In this document: piece after piece, positions 1 through 9,693 of the stretch
How the letters are laid out: each line of letters opens with the position of its first letter
Numbering within the stretch: the first letter of the stretch is position 1
From: Sulfuricella denitrificans
GTDB taxonomy: Bacteria > Pseudomonadota > Gammaproteobacteria > Burkholderiales > Sulfuricellaceae
Length of the DNA stretch: 64,000 nucleotides
Reading direction: 5' to 3'
Assembly: GCA_002632355.1 (NCBI GenBank)
Contig: NSJJ01000001.1
Coordinates: forward strand, 62,001-126,000
Made by a program: the position numbers and the translations under genes
Notes under the pieces: model-generated
Seen by the model: only the letters and a program-made list of their open reading frames with translations
The model's database searches: none
What the model was told of the DNA's origin: nothing

Positions 1-422
1 CCGCCGGTGATGGCCATATCCGCCACGTTGAACGCCGGCCAGTGATAGCCGCGATAAAAGAAATCCAGGAAATCCACCACGTAGCCCCAGCGGATGCGGT
101 CGATCAGGTTGCCCAGCGCGCCACCCAGCACCAGGCTGAGGGCCAGGCTGAACAGGGTTTGCCGGTGGTGTTTCCGGAGCAGATGGAAGATCACGGCCGA
201 GGCTATGCTGGCCACGGAGATAAAGAACAGCCGCTGCCAGCCGCCCGCGCCGGCGAGAAAGCTGAAAGCCGCGCCGCTGTTATGCGCCCGGACCAGATTG
301 AAGTAGGAAGTGAGCGGCAGAATGTCGCCATAACCGAAGGCCTGTACCACCCAGTGCTTGGTCAGTTGATCGAGCGCAATGATCGCCGCGCTGCACAGCA
401 GCCACAGGCGCCAGTCACGCAT
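1..422 (-). CDS. lspA: Lipoprotein signal peptidase LspA, 3' end truncated by window edge
   Basis: Reverse-strand translation gives [25 protein letters not shown]...[35 protein letters not shown], with LspA hallmarks (DQLTK, NLIDR, FNVAD). Its start overlaps the ileS stop. Confidence 0.93.
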   Translation of the reverse strand, partial: MRDWRLWLLCSAAIIALDQLTKHWVVQAFGYGDILPLTSYFNLVRAHNSGAAFSFLAGAGGWQRLFFISVASIASAVIFHLLRKHHRQTLFSLALSLVLGGALGNLIDRIRWGYVVDFLDFFYRGYHWPAFNVADMAITG

Positions 423-3183
423 GGGAGCGCGCTTCCCCGTCGCCGAACAAATTGGCAACGCAGCGCCCGCACAGGGTCGGGTGATCGGCATGAGTACCGA
501 TTTCGGCGCGATAGTGCCAGCAGCGCTCGCATTTCTGGTGCGTGCTGGCATTGACCGTGATCTTCTCTTCCGGCCCTTCCGTGATCCTGGCTTGCGAAGT
601 GATCAGCACAAAACGCAGGTCGTCGCCCAGGCTTTGCAGCAGGCCGAACAGTTCGCTGCCGACCTGCACTTCCACTTCCGCCGCCAGCGAGGAGCCGATG
701 GCGCCGGACACCCGCACGGTTTCCAGTTCCCTGGTGACGCGAGCGCGGAACTCGCGGATTTGCTGCCACTTCGCCAGCAGTCCGGCGGCCTGTTCCACCG
801 CCGGGAAAGCGTGCCAGGTATGCAGGAAGATGCTGTCTTCATTATTGCCGGTCAGGGCTTTCCATGCCTCTTCCGAGGTGAAGCTGAGGATCGGTGCCAT
901 CAGCCTGAGCAGGGAATGGGTGAGGTGGTACAGCGCATTCTGCGCCGCGCGGCGCGCGGTGGAGTCCTTGCCGGCGGTGTAGAGTCGGTCCTTGAGAATG
1001 TCGAGATAGAACCCGCCCAGGTCCTCGGAGCAAAAGGAAGTGAGCTTCTGCGCCACCAGATGGAATTCGTAGCGCCCGTAATCGGCCGCGATTTCTTCCT
1101 GGAAGCCGGATGCCAGCGCCAGCGCATAGCGGTCGATTTCGAGCCATTGCTCAACGGGTAAGCCATGCTGTTCAACATCGAAATCGGCCAGGTTGGCGAG
1201 CAGGAAACGCAGGGTGTTGCGGATGCGGCGATAGCCTTCCGTCACCCGCTTCAGAATCTCGTCGGAAATGGTCAACTCGCCGGAATAGTCGGTGGAAGCC
1301 ACCCACAGGCGCAGGATGTCGGCGCCCAGCGTATCCATCACCTTCTGCGGCGCGACCACGTTGCCCTTGGATTTGCTCATCTTGTGGCCGTGACCATCGA
1401 CCACGAAACCGTGGGTCAGCAGCGCCTTGTAGGGCGCATGGCCGTCCGTCGTGCAGCCGGTGAGGAGCGAGGACTGGAACCAGCCGCGATGCTGGTCCGA
1501 GCCTTCCAGATACAGATCGGCGGGATGGGCCAGATAGTCGCGCCGTTTCAGCACGCAGGCATGGCTGGCGCCGGAGTCGAACCACACGTCGAGGGTGTCG
1601 CTGACTTTTTTGTATGTAGTGGCGTCGGCACCCAGCAGTTCGGCGGCATCCAGGCTGAACCAGGCTTCGATGCCCTGCTGCTCCACGCGCAGGGCCACCT
1701 GCTCCAGCAGCTCCTGGGTGCGTGGGTGCAGTTCGCCGCTTTCCTTGTGCACGAACAGCGGCATTGGCACGCCCCAGTTGCGCTGGCGCGAGACGCACCA
1801 GTCGGGCCGGTTCCTGATCATGGCTTCGAGGCGGGCGCGACCCCACGAGGGGAAAAACGCGGTGTCTTCGACGGCTTTCAGCGCGGCTTCGCGCAGGCTG
1901 CTGTGAGAGCCGCTGGCTTCCATGCCGATGAACCACTGGTGCGTGGCGCGGAAAATAATCGGCGTTTTGTGGCGCCAGCAGTGGGGATAGCTGTGCTGCA
2001 GCTTCTCGTCCTTGAGCAGCAGGCCGTTGGTGTTGAGGATTTCAAGAACTGTTTTATTCGCTGCCCAGATCGACTGGCCACCCACCAGCGGGGTGCGCTC
2101 GAAGAACTTGCCGTCGTCGCCCACCGGGCAATCCACGGCCAGCTTGTACTTGCTGCCGATCACATAGTCGTCCTGACCGTGCGCCGGTGCGGTATGCACC
2201 AGCCCGGTGCCGGCATCCAGCGTGACATGCTCGCCGCAGATGACGGGTACGACGCGCTCATAGAACGGATGCTGCAATTGCACATGTTCCAGCGTGGCGC
2301 CCTTGACCTGGGCGATGACTTCGACCGTCTCGAAACCATAGCGCTGGATACAGGATTCCGCCAGATCGTGAGCCAGGATCAGGATGCCCCTGGGCGTCTG
2401 GATCAGGTCGTAGGTGAAATCGGGATGGATGGACACCGCCTGGTTGGCGGGCAGGGTCCACGGCGTGGTGGTCCAGATCACGGCATACACCGGCTGCGAG
2501 GGCGCCGTCATGCCCAGTGTACCGGCCAGTGCGGCGACATCCTTCACTGCAAAGGCCACGTCGATGGCGGGCGAGGTCTTGTCCTCATACTCCACCTCGG
2601 CCTCGGCCAGCGCCGAGCCGCAATCCACGCACCAGTGCACCGGTTTCTGGCCCTGGTAGAGGTAGCCGTTGGCCTGGATGCGCCCGAGGGTGCGCATGAT
2701 GTCGGCCTCGAACTTGAAATCCATGGTGCGATAGGGGTTGTCCCATTCGCCCAGCACGCCGAGGCGGATGAAGTCGGCCTTCTGGCGCTCGATCTGGCCG
2801 GCTGCATATTCGCGGCACAGCTCGCGGAATTTCGCCGGGTCGATATTCTTGCCGTGCTGCTTTTCTACCTGCAACTCGATCGGCAGGCCGTGGCAGTCCC
2901 AGCCCGGCACGTAGGGCGCATCGAAGCCGGCCAGGGTCTTGGAGCGGACGATGATGTCCTTGAGAATCTTGTTGACCGCATGACCGATGTGGATGTCGCC
3001 ATTGGCGTAGGGCGGGCCGTCATGCAGGATGAACTTGGGACGGCCTTTGCTGGCGGTACGAATGCGCTGGTAAAGCTTTTTCTCCTGCCACGCCTTCACC
3101 CAGGCCGGCTCGCGCTTGGCGAGGTCGCCGCGCATCGGGAACGGGGTGTCGGGGAGGTTCAGGGTGTCTTTGTAATCTGCCAT
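415..3183 (-). CDS. ileS: Isoleucyl-tRNA synthetase
   Basis: Class I synthetase motifs ([27 protein letters not shown]) and C-terminal Zn-binding CERCWHYR...CGRC. Start moved from 3216 to [11 protein letters not shown]. Confidence 0.97.
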   Translation of the reverse strand: MADYKDTLNLPDTPFPMRGDLAKREPAWVKAWQEKKLYQRIRTASKGRPKFILHDGPPYANGDIHIGHAVNKILKDIIVRSKTLAGFDAPYVPGWDCHGLPIELQVEKQHGKNIDPAKFRELCREYAAGQIERQKADFIRLGVLGEWDNPYRTMDFKFEADIMRTLGRIQANGYLYQGQKPVHWCVDCGSALAEAEVEYEDKTSPAIDVAFAVKDVAALAGTLGMTAPSQPVYAVIWTTTPWTLPANQAVSIHPDFTYDLIQTPRGILILAHDLAESCIQRYGFETVEVIAQVKGATLEHVQLQHPFYERVVPVICGEHVTLDAGTGLVHTAPAHGQDDYVIGSKYKLAVDCPVGDDGKFFERTPLVGGQSIWAANKTVLEILNTNGLLLKDEKLQHSYPHCWRHKTPIIFRATHQWFIGMEASGSHSSLREAALKAVEDTAFFPSWGRARLEAMIRNRPDWCVSRQRNWGVPMPLFVHKESGELHPRTQELLEQVALRVEQQGIEAWFSLDAAELLGADATTYKKVSDTLDVWFDSGASHACVLKRRDYLAHPADLYLEGSDQHRGWFQSSLLTGCTTDGHAPYKALLTHGFVVDGHGHKMSKSKGNVVAPQKVMDTLGADILRLWVASTDYSGELTISDEILKRVTEGYRRIRNTLRFLLANLADFDVEQHGLPVEQWLEIDRYALALASGFQEEIAADYGRYEFHLVAQKLTSFCSEDLGGFYLDILKDRLYTAGKDSTARRAAQNALYHLTHSLLRLMAPILSFTSEEAWKALTGNNEDSIFLHTWHAFPAVEQAAGLLAKWQQIREFRARVTRELETVRVSGAIGSSLAAEVEVQVGSELFGLLQSLGDDLRFVLITSQARITEGPEEKITVNASTHQKCERCWHYRAEIGTHADHPTLCGRCVANLFGDGEARSHA

Positions 3184-3190
3184 AATTTTA

Positions 3191-3220
3191 TTAACCGCAA
3201 AGGCGCCAAGGCGCAAAGAA
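3191..3220. repeat. Arm 1 of inverted repeat flanking the GxxExxY gene (ttaaccgcaaaggcgccaaggcgcaaagaa)
   Basis: Near reverse complement of 3629-3658; related to the repeats at 11470 and 11578. Confidence 0.8.
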
Positions 3221-3628
3221 ATCTATAAAGTTGTTAACAATACGTTTTATGCCGCTGCGCATCTGTGCAACCTTGAAATTGAGCAACAGTCCCAAACGAA
3301 TATCCAGCAATTTCATATAAGTAAGTAGTTGAGCTGTATGAATTGGCTGAAAATCATCGATTGATTTGAGCTCAATAATTAACTCATTTTGTACCAGCAA
3401 GTCAGCTCGATAAGCCTGTTCAATGTGCAGAGATTTATATTGAATCGGGATATTGACCTGTCTCTGCACGGTCAATCCTTGTTGCTGCAATTCCCAGGCC
3501 AGACATTCCTCATAAACTGATTCCAGCAGGCCGGAGCCTAAAGTACGGTGAACCTCAATCTCTGCGCCAATCACAACATTGCTGGTTTGGTTAAGCGCAT
3601 CAGTTGCCAGTACGTCTTGCTTTTTCAA
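3191..3628 (-). CDS. GxxExxY family protein (PD-(D/E)XK nuclease-like)
   Basis: Frame encodes [46 protein letters not shown]...[19 protein letters not shown]. No good ATG; TTG at 3626-3628 overlapping the ribF stop is a candidate start. Both ends lie in inverted repeats. Confidence 0.75.
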   Translation of the reverse strand: MKKQDVLATDALNQTSNVVIGAEIEVHRTLGSGLLESVYEECLAWELQQQGLTVQRQVNIPIQYKSLHIEQAYRADLLVQNELIIELKSIDDFQPIHTAQLLTYMKLLDIRLGLLLNFKVAQMRSGIKRIVNNFIDFFAPWRLCG

Positions 3629-4575
3629 TCTTCGCGCCTTTGCGTCTTTGCGGTTTGATCTGAAAAAAACTGTTTTGTATTTGCCACATCGGCCGCAATT
3701 TGCGCGGTCAGTGTTTCCAGGTCCGGAAATTTCATTTCGTCGCGCAGTTTGTGCAGGAAGTCCACGCGCACGTGCTGGTTGTATATCTGGCGGTCGAAGT
3801 TGAACAGGTGCACTTCCAGGGTCGGGCGTCCGTTGTTCTTGACGGTCGGCCTCACACCCAGGCTGGCAGCGCCTTGCAAGGGGGTCTCGCCAATGCCGTG
3901 AACCTCGACCGCAAAAATTCCCCATAGCGGCGGGCGGTTATGCTTGAGCTGGATGTTGGCGGTGGGGAAGCCGATCTTGTGGCCAAGATTATCGCCGTGT
4001 TCGACGCGGCCGCTGATGCTGTAGGGACGGCCGAGCAGGGTGTGCGCCAGTTTAAGGTCGCCGCCCGCCAGCGCATCGCGCACCGCCGTGCTGGAAACAC
4101 GCAGCCCGGCTTCCACCACGCTGTGCATGGCTTCGACCTCGAAACCCAGCCGGGGCCCGGCTTCGCTCAGCAGGGCCAGATCGCCCGCGCGTTTGGCGCC
4201 GAAGCGGAAATCGTCGCCGATCAGCATCCATTTTGCCTTGAGGCGCTGGTGCAGCATCCCGCTCACGAATTCATCGGCAGGAATGCTGGAAAACCGCTTG
4301 TTGAAGCGGCAGATGAATACCTGTTCCACACCATAGGCTTCGAACAGCTCCAGCTTCTCGCGCAGATTGGTGAGACGGGTAGGCGCCTGGTCGGGGGTGA
4401 AAAATTCGCGCGGATGCGGTTCGAAAGTCATCACGCAGGCTGGCAGGCCGCGCTTCTTCGCCGCATCTTCCATGCGTTGCAGCATGGCTTGATGGCCCAG
4501 ATGAACGCCGTCGAAGTTGCCGATCGTCAGCGCAACCGGCCCATCACTGGCGGGAATTCCTCGAAAAATCAGCAT
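3625..4575 (-). CDS. ribF: Bifunctional riboflavin kinase/FAD synthetase
   Basis: MLIFRGIPASDGPVALTIGNFDGVHLGHQAML...FTANIQLKHNRPPLWGIFAVEVHG; FAD synthetase GNFDGVHLGH motif. Confidence 0.96.
   Translation of the reverse strand: MLIFRGIPASDGPVALTIGNFDGVHLGHQAMLQRMEDAAKKRGLPACVMTFEPHPREFFTPDQAPTRLTNLREKLELFEAYGVEQVFICRFNKRFSSIPADEFVSGMLHQRLKAKWMLIGDDFRFGAKRAGDLALLSEAGPRLGFEVEAMHSVVEAGLRVSSTAVRDALAGGDLKLAHTLLGRPYSISGRVEHGDNLGHKIGFPTANIQLKHNRPPLWGIFAVEVHGIGETPLQGAASLGVRPTVKNNGRPTLEVHLFNFDRQIYNQHVRVDFLHKLRDEMKFPDLETLTAQIAADVANTKQFFSDQTAKTQRRED
3629..3658. repeat. Arm 2 of inverted repeat flanking the GxxExxY gene (tcttcgcgcctttgcgtctttgcggttt)
   Basis: Reverse complement aaaccgcaaagacgcaaaggcgcgaaga matches arm 1 with few mismatches. 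Confidence 0.8.
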
Positions 4576-4698
4576 AGTCGGTCAAACAAAAGCACGAATT
4601 ATACTCACTCGGGCGGCAAACAAGAAATACTCGCTATCCGGATAGCGGGACCGCTGGAGATTATTCCTGTTTACTTCTGTCAGGCGGTGTTCCGGACA

Positions 4699-5304
4699 CT
4701 AGCGGTTTTGCAGGGCAGCCCGGATGGTTTTGGCGACTTCAGCCGGTGAAGTGCCATGCTGCAATGTGGCCACCAGCTTGCCATCTGGGTCGATGACATA
4801 GGTCGATGACGAATGGTCCACCACGTAGCCGCCTGCGGAACCGGTGTTCTGTTTGCGATAGCTGGCGCCGTATTTATGCGCAGCGTCCGCAATGGCTTCT
4901 GGCGTACCGGTCAGGCCGAGAATGCTGGCATGAAAGAAAGCACCATATTCCTTCAGTTTTTCCAGAGTGTCTCGTTCCGGATCGACGGAAATGAACAGCG
5001 CCTGCGTGCGTGCCAGTTCTTCCTTGCTCAGCGTGTTGAGCGCCTGGCTGGTGAAAGCCAGCGAAGTAGGGCAGATATCCGGGCAGAAGGTGTAGCCGAA
5101 GTACACCAGCACGACCTTGCCGCGAAAATCATGCAGCGACACCGGACCATTGGCAGACTGCAGGGTGAAGTCTCCGCCGGTGGGTGCGGATGCAAGCGGA
5201 ATGGGGCTGGAAGCCTGATGTGTATCCGGTTGCCAGAACCAGGTGACCCAGCCGAGGATCAGGCCAAGCAGGACGATGACAGCAATAAGAGAAGTGCGGT
5301 TCAT
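4699..5304 (-). CDS. SCO1/SenC family copper chaperone (thioredoxin-like)
   Basis: FRGKVVLVYFGYTFCPDICPTSL with CxxxC motif; N-terminal membrane anchor; YVVDHSSSTYVIDPDGK. Confidence 0.93.
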   Translation of the reverse strand: MNRTSLIAVIVLLGLILGWVTWFWQPDTHQASSPIPLASAPTGGDFTLQSANGPVSLHDFRGKVVLVYFGYTFCPDICPTSLAFTSQALNTLSKEELARTQALFISVDPERDTLEKLKEYGAFFHASILGLTGTPEAIADAAHKYGASYRKQNTGSAGGYVVDHSSSTYVIDPDGKLVATLQHGTSPAEVAKTIRAALQNR

Positions 5305-5400
5305 GAATTCGGGCCCGAAAAATTAGATGTCATCATGAGGCAGCAATGGCTTGCTTGCCAAGCATGACCGGCGCGGCATTTCGTCGCATTTTCCCCGGCA

Positions 5401-5874
5401 TCAGTTGCGTGACGTGTCGAATTGAAACGGTGCTACAGCTTTCAGCTTGGGGGTGGTGACCATGACGGCGGCCTGCCATGCCATCCCCCCGGTGATGCAT
5501 ACCGGCAATACCGTTTCCCCGGTGAAGCGGTTGTCGCCTTCCTGCTTCAGTTGTGGGCGGTTGAAGCCCATGTTCATGTCCATGCCGGTAAAGTCGACTT
5601 CCACCAGGCGGGCATCCAGGCCCTGGGTTCTGACCACCAGCCGTATCGGGCGCAGCAGGGGAATGGGGCGCGGCTCAATCGCGAGCTCGATGCGGCCGCC
5701 ACCTGGGATGTTGCTGCTGCAAGGCCCCGCATTCAGATTGCAGGCAGGGTCAAGGGCCGCGGTCACGCTGGCTTCGGGGTTGGGGGTGAGCCACAGTCTG
5801 GCACCGACGGCGGCGCCAATAGCCAGGATCAGGGCTGCAATAGTGGCGACAAGCGACTTGTTGGATAGGTTCAT
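5401..5874 (-). CDS. Hypothetical membrane-anchored periplasmic protein
   Basis: N-terminal TM segment, MDMNMGF methionine-rich segment and paired cysteines; co-directional with the SCO1 gene. Start set at MNLSNKS. Confidence 0.65.
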   Translation of the reverse strand: MNLSNKSLVATIAALILAIGAAVGARLWLTPNPEASVTAALDPACNLNAGPCSSNIPGGGRIELAIEPRPIPLLRPIRLVVRTQGLDARLVEVDFTGMDMNMGFNRPQLKQEGDNRFTGETVLPVCITGGMAWQAAVMVTTPKLKAVAPFQFDTSRN

Positions 5875-6078
5875 GAGATTTTGCGGCAAAGGCACAAAGC
5901 AAAACCCTTGTGATCAAGGGTGTTATTGCACCTGAGCAGTTCAGTTGTTTTCAGATAAATAGCATGCGGGTTAAAGCATATCACAGCCATGTTTCGCTTT
6001 AGCAATGGCTTGCCATGCCGGATGCATCCGTTATAAGCTCAAAATACTTTTAATAATCATAAAAAAGATGGGGGTGTT

Positions 6079-6471
6079 ATGGCTAATGTTGTCAAGGTTG
6101 CGTTGCTGGGGTTGGGGGGTGTTGGCGAAACATTCGCAGAACATTTTCTGGAGAAAATCCAGGAAGAACATGTCAATGTGGAGATCGTCGCCGTGGCGCA
6201 CCGGGATTTGAATTCCCCGGTCGCGATGGGTTTTGCGCACAGCCATGTTCCGGTGTTTCAGGAAGCGCTGGACGTGGTGGATCTTGGCGACAAGGTCGAC
6301 ATCATTTTCGATCTGACCGGCAATGCGGATCTGCGCCAGAAGCTGCGCACGCGGATGCAGGAAACCGGCAACCGCCATACCGTGATTGCTCCTGAAATCA
6401 TGGCCCACCTGCTGTGGAATTTTTTTGGCGAAAAAATGGAGCTGCCGCAAACAGGCAGAACCGGCTACTAA
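6079..6471 (+). CDS. Small NAD(P)-binding Rossmann protein (homoserine dehydrogenase N-terminal-like), function unknown
   Basis: VKVALLGLGGVGETFAEHF glycine-rich motif; 130 aa; followed by a terminator. Confidence 0.65.
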   Translation: MANVVKVALLGLGGVGETFAEHFLEKIQEEHVNVEIVAVAHRDLNSPVAMGFAHSHVPVFQEALDVVDLGDKVDIIFDLTGNADLRQKLRTRMQETGNRHTVIAPEIMAHLLWNFFGEKMELPQTGRTGY

Positions 6472-6488
6472 AAGCCGGCTTTCCAAAA

Positions 6489-6523
6489 AAACGGGCGCTT
6501 CCAGCAAGGGGCGCCCGTTTTTG
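6489..6523 (+). terminator. Rho-independent terminator
   Basis: acgggcgcttccagcaaggggcgcccgttttt stem with T-run. Confidence 0.8.
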
Positions 6524-6639
6524 CTTTGGGCGGACTTTTGCGGGCAGGCTCGCCGCTGGGTTTAAATCCCTCTTGAAATAGGGGGCATCCGATCCCATCT
6601 GCTTTCCAGTTTTATCTCATCGACTGGAGAATTTGAACC

Positions 6640-8541
6640 ATGACTGTTGAAGCACACAAGGAAACCCTGGGCTTTCAGGCCGAAGTCAAGCAACTGCTGA
6701 AGCTGATGATTCACTCCCTGTACAGCAACAAGGAGATTTTCCTGCGCGAGCTGATTTCCAACGCCTCGGATGCGTCGGACAAGCTGCGCTTCGAGGCGCT
6801 GTCCGATGATGCGCTGTGGGAAAGCGATCCCGATTTGCAAATCCGCGTAAGCTTCGACAAGGCTGCGCGCACCATTACCCTTTCCGACAACGGCATCGGC
6901 ATGAATCGCCAGGAAGTGATCGAGCACATCGGCACCATCGCCAAGTCCGGCACGCGCCAGTTCTTCGAAGCGCTCACCGGCGATCAGGCCAAAGACGCGC
7001 ACCTCATCGGCCAGTTCGGCGTGGGCTTCTATTCCGCCTTCATCGTCGCCGACAAGGTGACCCTGATCACCCGCCGCGCCGGCCTTGGCGCCGAACATGG
7101 CGTGAAATGGGAATCGGCGGGCGAGGGCGACTACACGCTGGAAACCGTGGACAAGCCCGGTCGCGGCACCGACGTGATCCTGCACCTGCGCGAAGGCGAG
7201 GACGAGCTTCTTTCCGGCTGGCAGATCAAGTCCATCATCCGCAAGTATTCCGACCACATCACCCTGCCCATCATGATGCAGAAGGAAGAGTGGGACGCCG
7301 AGAAGAAGGAAAATGTCGTCAAGGACGAGCTGGAAGCCGTCAACCAGGCTTCGGCCCTGTGGGCGCGCCCCAAGAGCGAAATCACTCAGGAGCAGTACGA
7401 CGAATTCTACAAGCACGTCGCACACGACTTCGAGGCGCCGCTGGCTCATGTTCACGCCAAGGTGGAAGGCAAGCAGGAATACACCCAGCTGCTCTACATC
7501 CCTGCGCGTGCCCCGTTCGACCTGTGGGACCGCGAACAGCGCCACGGCATCAAGCTCTATGTGCGTCGCGTCTTCATCATGGACGATGCCAAGCAACTGA
7601 TGCCCTATTACATGCGCTTCGTGCGCGGGGTAATCGACTCCAATAACCTGCCGCTCAACGTATCGCGCGAGATCCTGCAGGAAAGCAAGGACATCGAGGC
7701 CATTCGCGGCGGTTCGGTGAAGAAGGTGCTGGGCATGCTGGACGATCTGGCAGAGAATCAGCCAGAGAAATATGCCACCTTCTGGAAGGAATTCGGAAAG
7801 GTGGTGAAAGAAGGCGTGGGCGAGGATTTCGCCAACAAGGAACGCATCGCCAAGCTGATTCGCTTCGCCTCCACGCACACCGACAGCGAAGAACAGAACG
7901 TGTCGCTGGCGGATTATATCGGTCGCATGAAGGAAGGCCAGGACAAGATCTACTACGTCACCGCGGATACGTTCGCTGCTGCGAAGAACAGCCCGCACCT
8001 CGAATTCTTCCGCGCCAAGGGCGTGGAAGTGCTGCTGCTGTCCGACCGCGTGGACGAGTGGATGATCTCCCACCTTACCGAATTCGAAGGCAAGAAGCTG
8101 CAGTCCGTGGCCAAGGGCGATCTCGATCTCGACAAGCTGGCCGGCGAGGAGGAGAAGAAGGAGCAGGAGCAGGAAGCCGACGCCTTCAAGGGGCTGGCCG
8201 AGAAGATCAGGGAAACCCTGGCTGACAAGGTCAGGGAAGTGCGCGTCACGCACCGCCTCACTTCTTCACCTGCCTGCCTGGTTGCGGGTGAACACGATAT
8301 GAGCGGCAACCTGGAACGCCTGCTCAAGGCCGCCGGGCAGAACGTGCCGGTGTCCAGTCCTATCCTGGAAATCAATCCCAAGCATGCGCTGGTGCAGCGC
8401 CTGAATGGCCAGACTGATAGTGAAAAATTCGGCGACTGGAGTCACATTCTGTTCGACCAGGCCCTGCTGGCCGAAGGGGGTCAACTGGAAGACCCGGCTG
8501 CGTTCGTGCGTCGCCTGAACGAGCTGTGGGTGACGATGTAG
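6640..8541 (+). CDS. htpG: Molecular chaperone HtpG (Hsp90)
   Basis: [44 protein letters not shown] and [18 protein letters not shown]-type motif. Confidence 0.98.
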   Translation: MTVEAHKETLGFQAEVKQLLKLMIHSLYSNKEIFLRELISNASDASDKLRFEALSDDALWESDPDLQIRVSFDKAARTITLSDNGIGMNRQEVIEHIGTIAKSGTRQFFEALTGDQAKDAHLIGQFGVGFYSAFIVADKVTLITRRAGLGAEHGVKWESAGEGDYTLETVDKPGRGTDVILHLREGEDELLSGWQIKSIIRKYSDHITLPIMMQKEEWDAEKKENVVKDELEAVNQASALWARPKSEITQEQYDEFYKHVAHDFEAPLAHVHAKVEGKQEYTQLLYIPARAPFDLWDREQRHGIKLYVRRVFIMDDAKQLMPYYMRFVRGVIDSNNLPLNVSREILQESKDIEAIRGGSVKKVLGMLDDLAENQPEKYATFWKEFGKVVKEGVGEDFANKERIAKLIRFASTHTDSEEQNVSLADYIGRMKEGQDKIYYVTADTFAAAKNSPHLEFFRAKGVEVLLLSDRVDEWMISHLTEFEGKKLQSVAKGDLDLDKLAGEEEKKEQEQEADAFKGLAEKIRETLADKVREVRVTHRLTSSPACLVAGEHDMSGNLERLLKAAGQNVPVSSPILEINPKHALVQRLNGQTDSEKFGDWSHILFDQALLAEGGQLEDPAAFVRRLNELWVTM

Positions 8542-8554
8542 CACCTGTTTTTCA

Positions 8555-8590
8555 GAATGAAAAAGGGCGCTGCGGCGCTCCTTTTCATTC
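8555..8590 (+). terminator. Terminator downstream of htpG
   Basis: gaatgaaaaagggcgc-tgcg-gcgctccttttcattc long stem-loop. Confidence 0.7.
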
Positions 8591-8797
8591 GCCGGAAGAT
8601 GCCTGCATGTGGTTTTATATTTGTAAATTTAGGCAATCCGGTGCATAGTACGGGCCTGCGATCTTCAAGTCGTGTCGTTGCTGTCTGATTCAGTACCCTG
8701 AATTCTCAGGTATTTCTTCCTTCACCATCCCGCTGTCTTGGCTTTCGCCTTTTAAGGACCATGACCTTTTTATCCCCGCTTATCTGGAGGCAAACAC

Positions 8798-9055
8798 TTG
8801 GCGAAAGAAGAACTCATCGAAATGAATGGCGTGGTGGACGAAGTGCTGCCCGACTCGCGTTTTCGCGTCACGCTGGAAAATGGCCACCAGCTGGTCGCCT
8901 ATACGGCAGGCAAGATGCGCAAGAACCATATCCGCATCATTGCGGGTGACAAGATCACCATAGAGCTATCACCCTACGATATTACCAACGGGCGGATCAC
9001 CTTCCGCCACATCGAAGGACGTGGCGCGCCTGCACCTCGCCGCCGCGCCTACTGA
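8798..9055 (+). CDS. infA: Translation initiation factor IF-1
   Basis: [73 protein letters not shown] start preceded by ctggagg. Confidence 0.93.
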   Translation: MAKEELIEMNGVVDEVLPDSRFRVTLENGHQLVAYTAGKMRKNHIRIIAGDKITIELSPYDITNGRITFRHIEGRGAPAPRRRAY

Positions 9056-9084
9056 GACCGGCTCGCTGGCGAGTCAGGTCCAAG

Positions 9085-9107
9085 AGGCGCTCCGGCGCCT
9101 TTTTTTC
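9085..9107 (+). terminator. Terminator downstream of infA
   Basis: aggcgctccggcgccttttttt. Confidence 0.75.
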
Positions 9108-9310
9108 GTCGTGTGGAGCGTGTTCCGGAAAAATACAGTCAATACCTTATAGGCATGTATTTCTGCTGCGTGTAGCTTGGTTACTCAGAGGCCGGAGGTG
9201 AAGGTGGCGGCATTTAGCCGCATCAGAAGCCATCCCTGCCGGGTTCGGGTGCTTTCGCTTATTTGACCGGGGTGGAACTCAATCCGCCCTGAATTGAAAA
9301 GGAGCAAGAC

Positions 9311-9541
9311 ATGAGCGACCAGATCCAGATATCCATCGACCGTGATACTTATGACCGGCTGCAAATCCTGATGGTCCCTCCTGTCAGCGATGCCAACGCA
9401 GTGATCCGGGAGTTGCTGCATCACGACAGGCATACCAGCGGGCCAGCCGCCGACCTCGCGGCCAGCGAGCGGCACTTTACTTACGAACAGGAACTCGAGC
9501 GCTCCAGTCAAGGGGTTTACGACTGCGGCGGGGCAACCTGA
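9311..9541 (+). CDS. Small hypothetical protein
   Basis: 76-aa ORF with RBS aaaggagcaagac; MSDQIQISIDRDTYDRLQILMVPPVSDANAVIRELLHH. Confidence 0.5.
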   Translation: MSDQIQISIDRDTYDRLQILMVPPVSDANAVIRELLHHDRHTSGPAADLAASERHFTYEQELERSSQGVYDCGGAT

Positions 9542-9693
9542 ACCGGTCAATCCATCGCCTTGGCCGGCAAGGCGATGTTGCCCTCGTATATTTCTGTTTT
9601 TAATAATCAGTGGCAGTTTTGCTGCTGATGCTTTGATGATTTTGCCAGGCGTCATTCGGTGCTTGCCTGCTTTTGTGGGAAAATGCAGGCCTA

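Noticed and set aside
1165-3228. 687-aa plus-strand ORF antisense to ileS
   Set aside because: Shadow ORF in GC-rich coding DNA; no recognisable domain, while the opposite strand is a clear ileS.
3629-3925. Upstream part of the 244-aa ORF 3191-3925 as coding sequence
   Set aside because: The N-terminal portion overlaps ribF in another frame and shows no GxxExxY similarity; the true start is probably near 3628.
6562-8253. 563-aa minus-strand ORF antisense to htpG
   Set aside because: Shadow of htpG third-codon GC bias; low-complexity leucine-rich runs and no family features.
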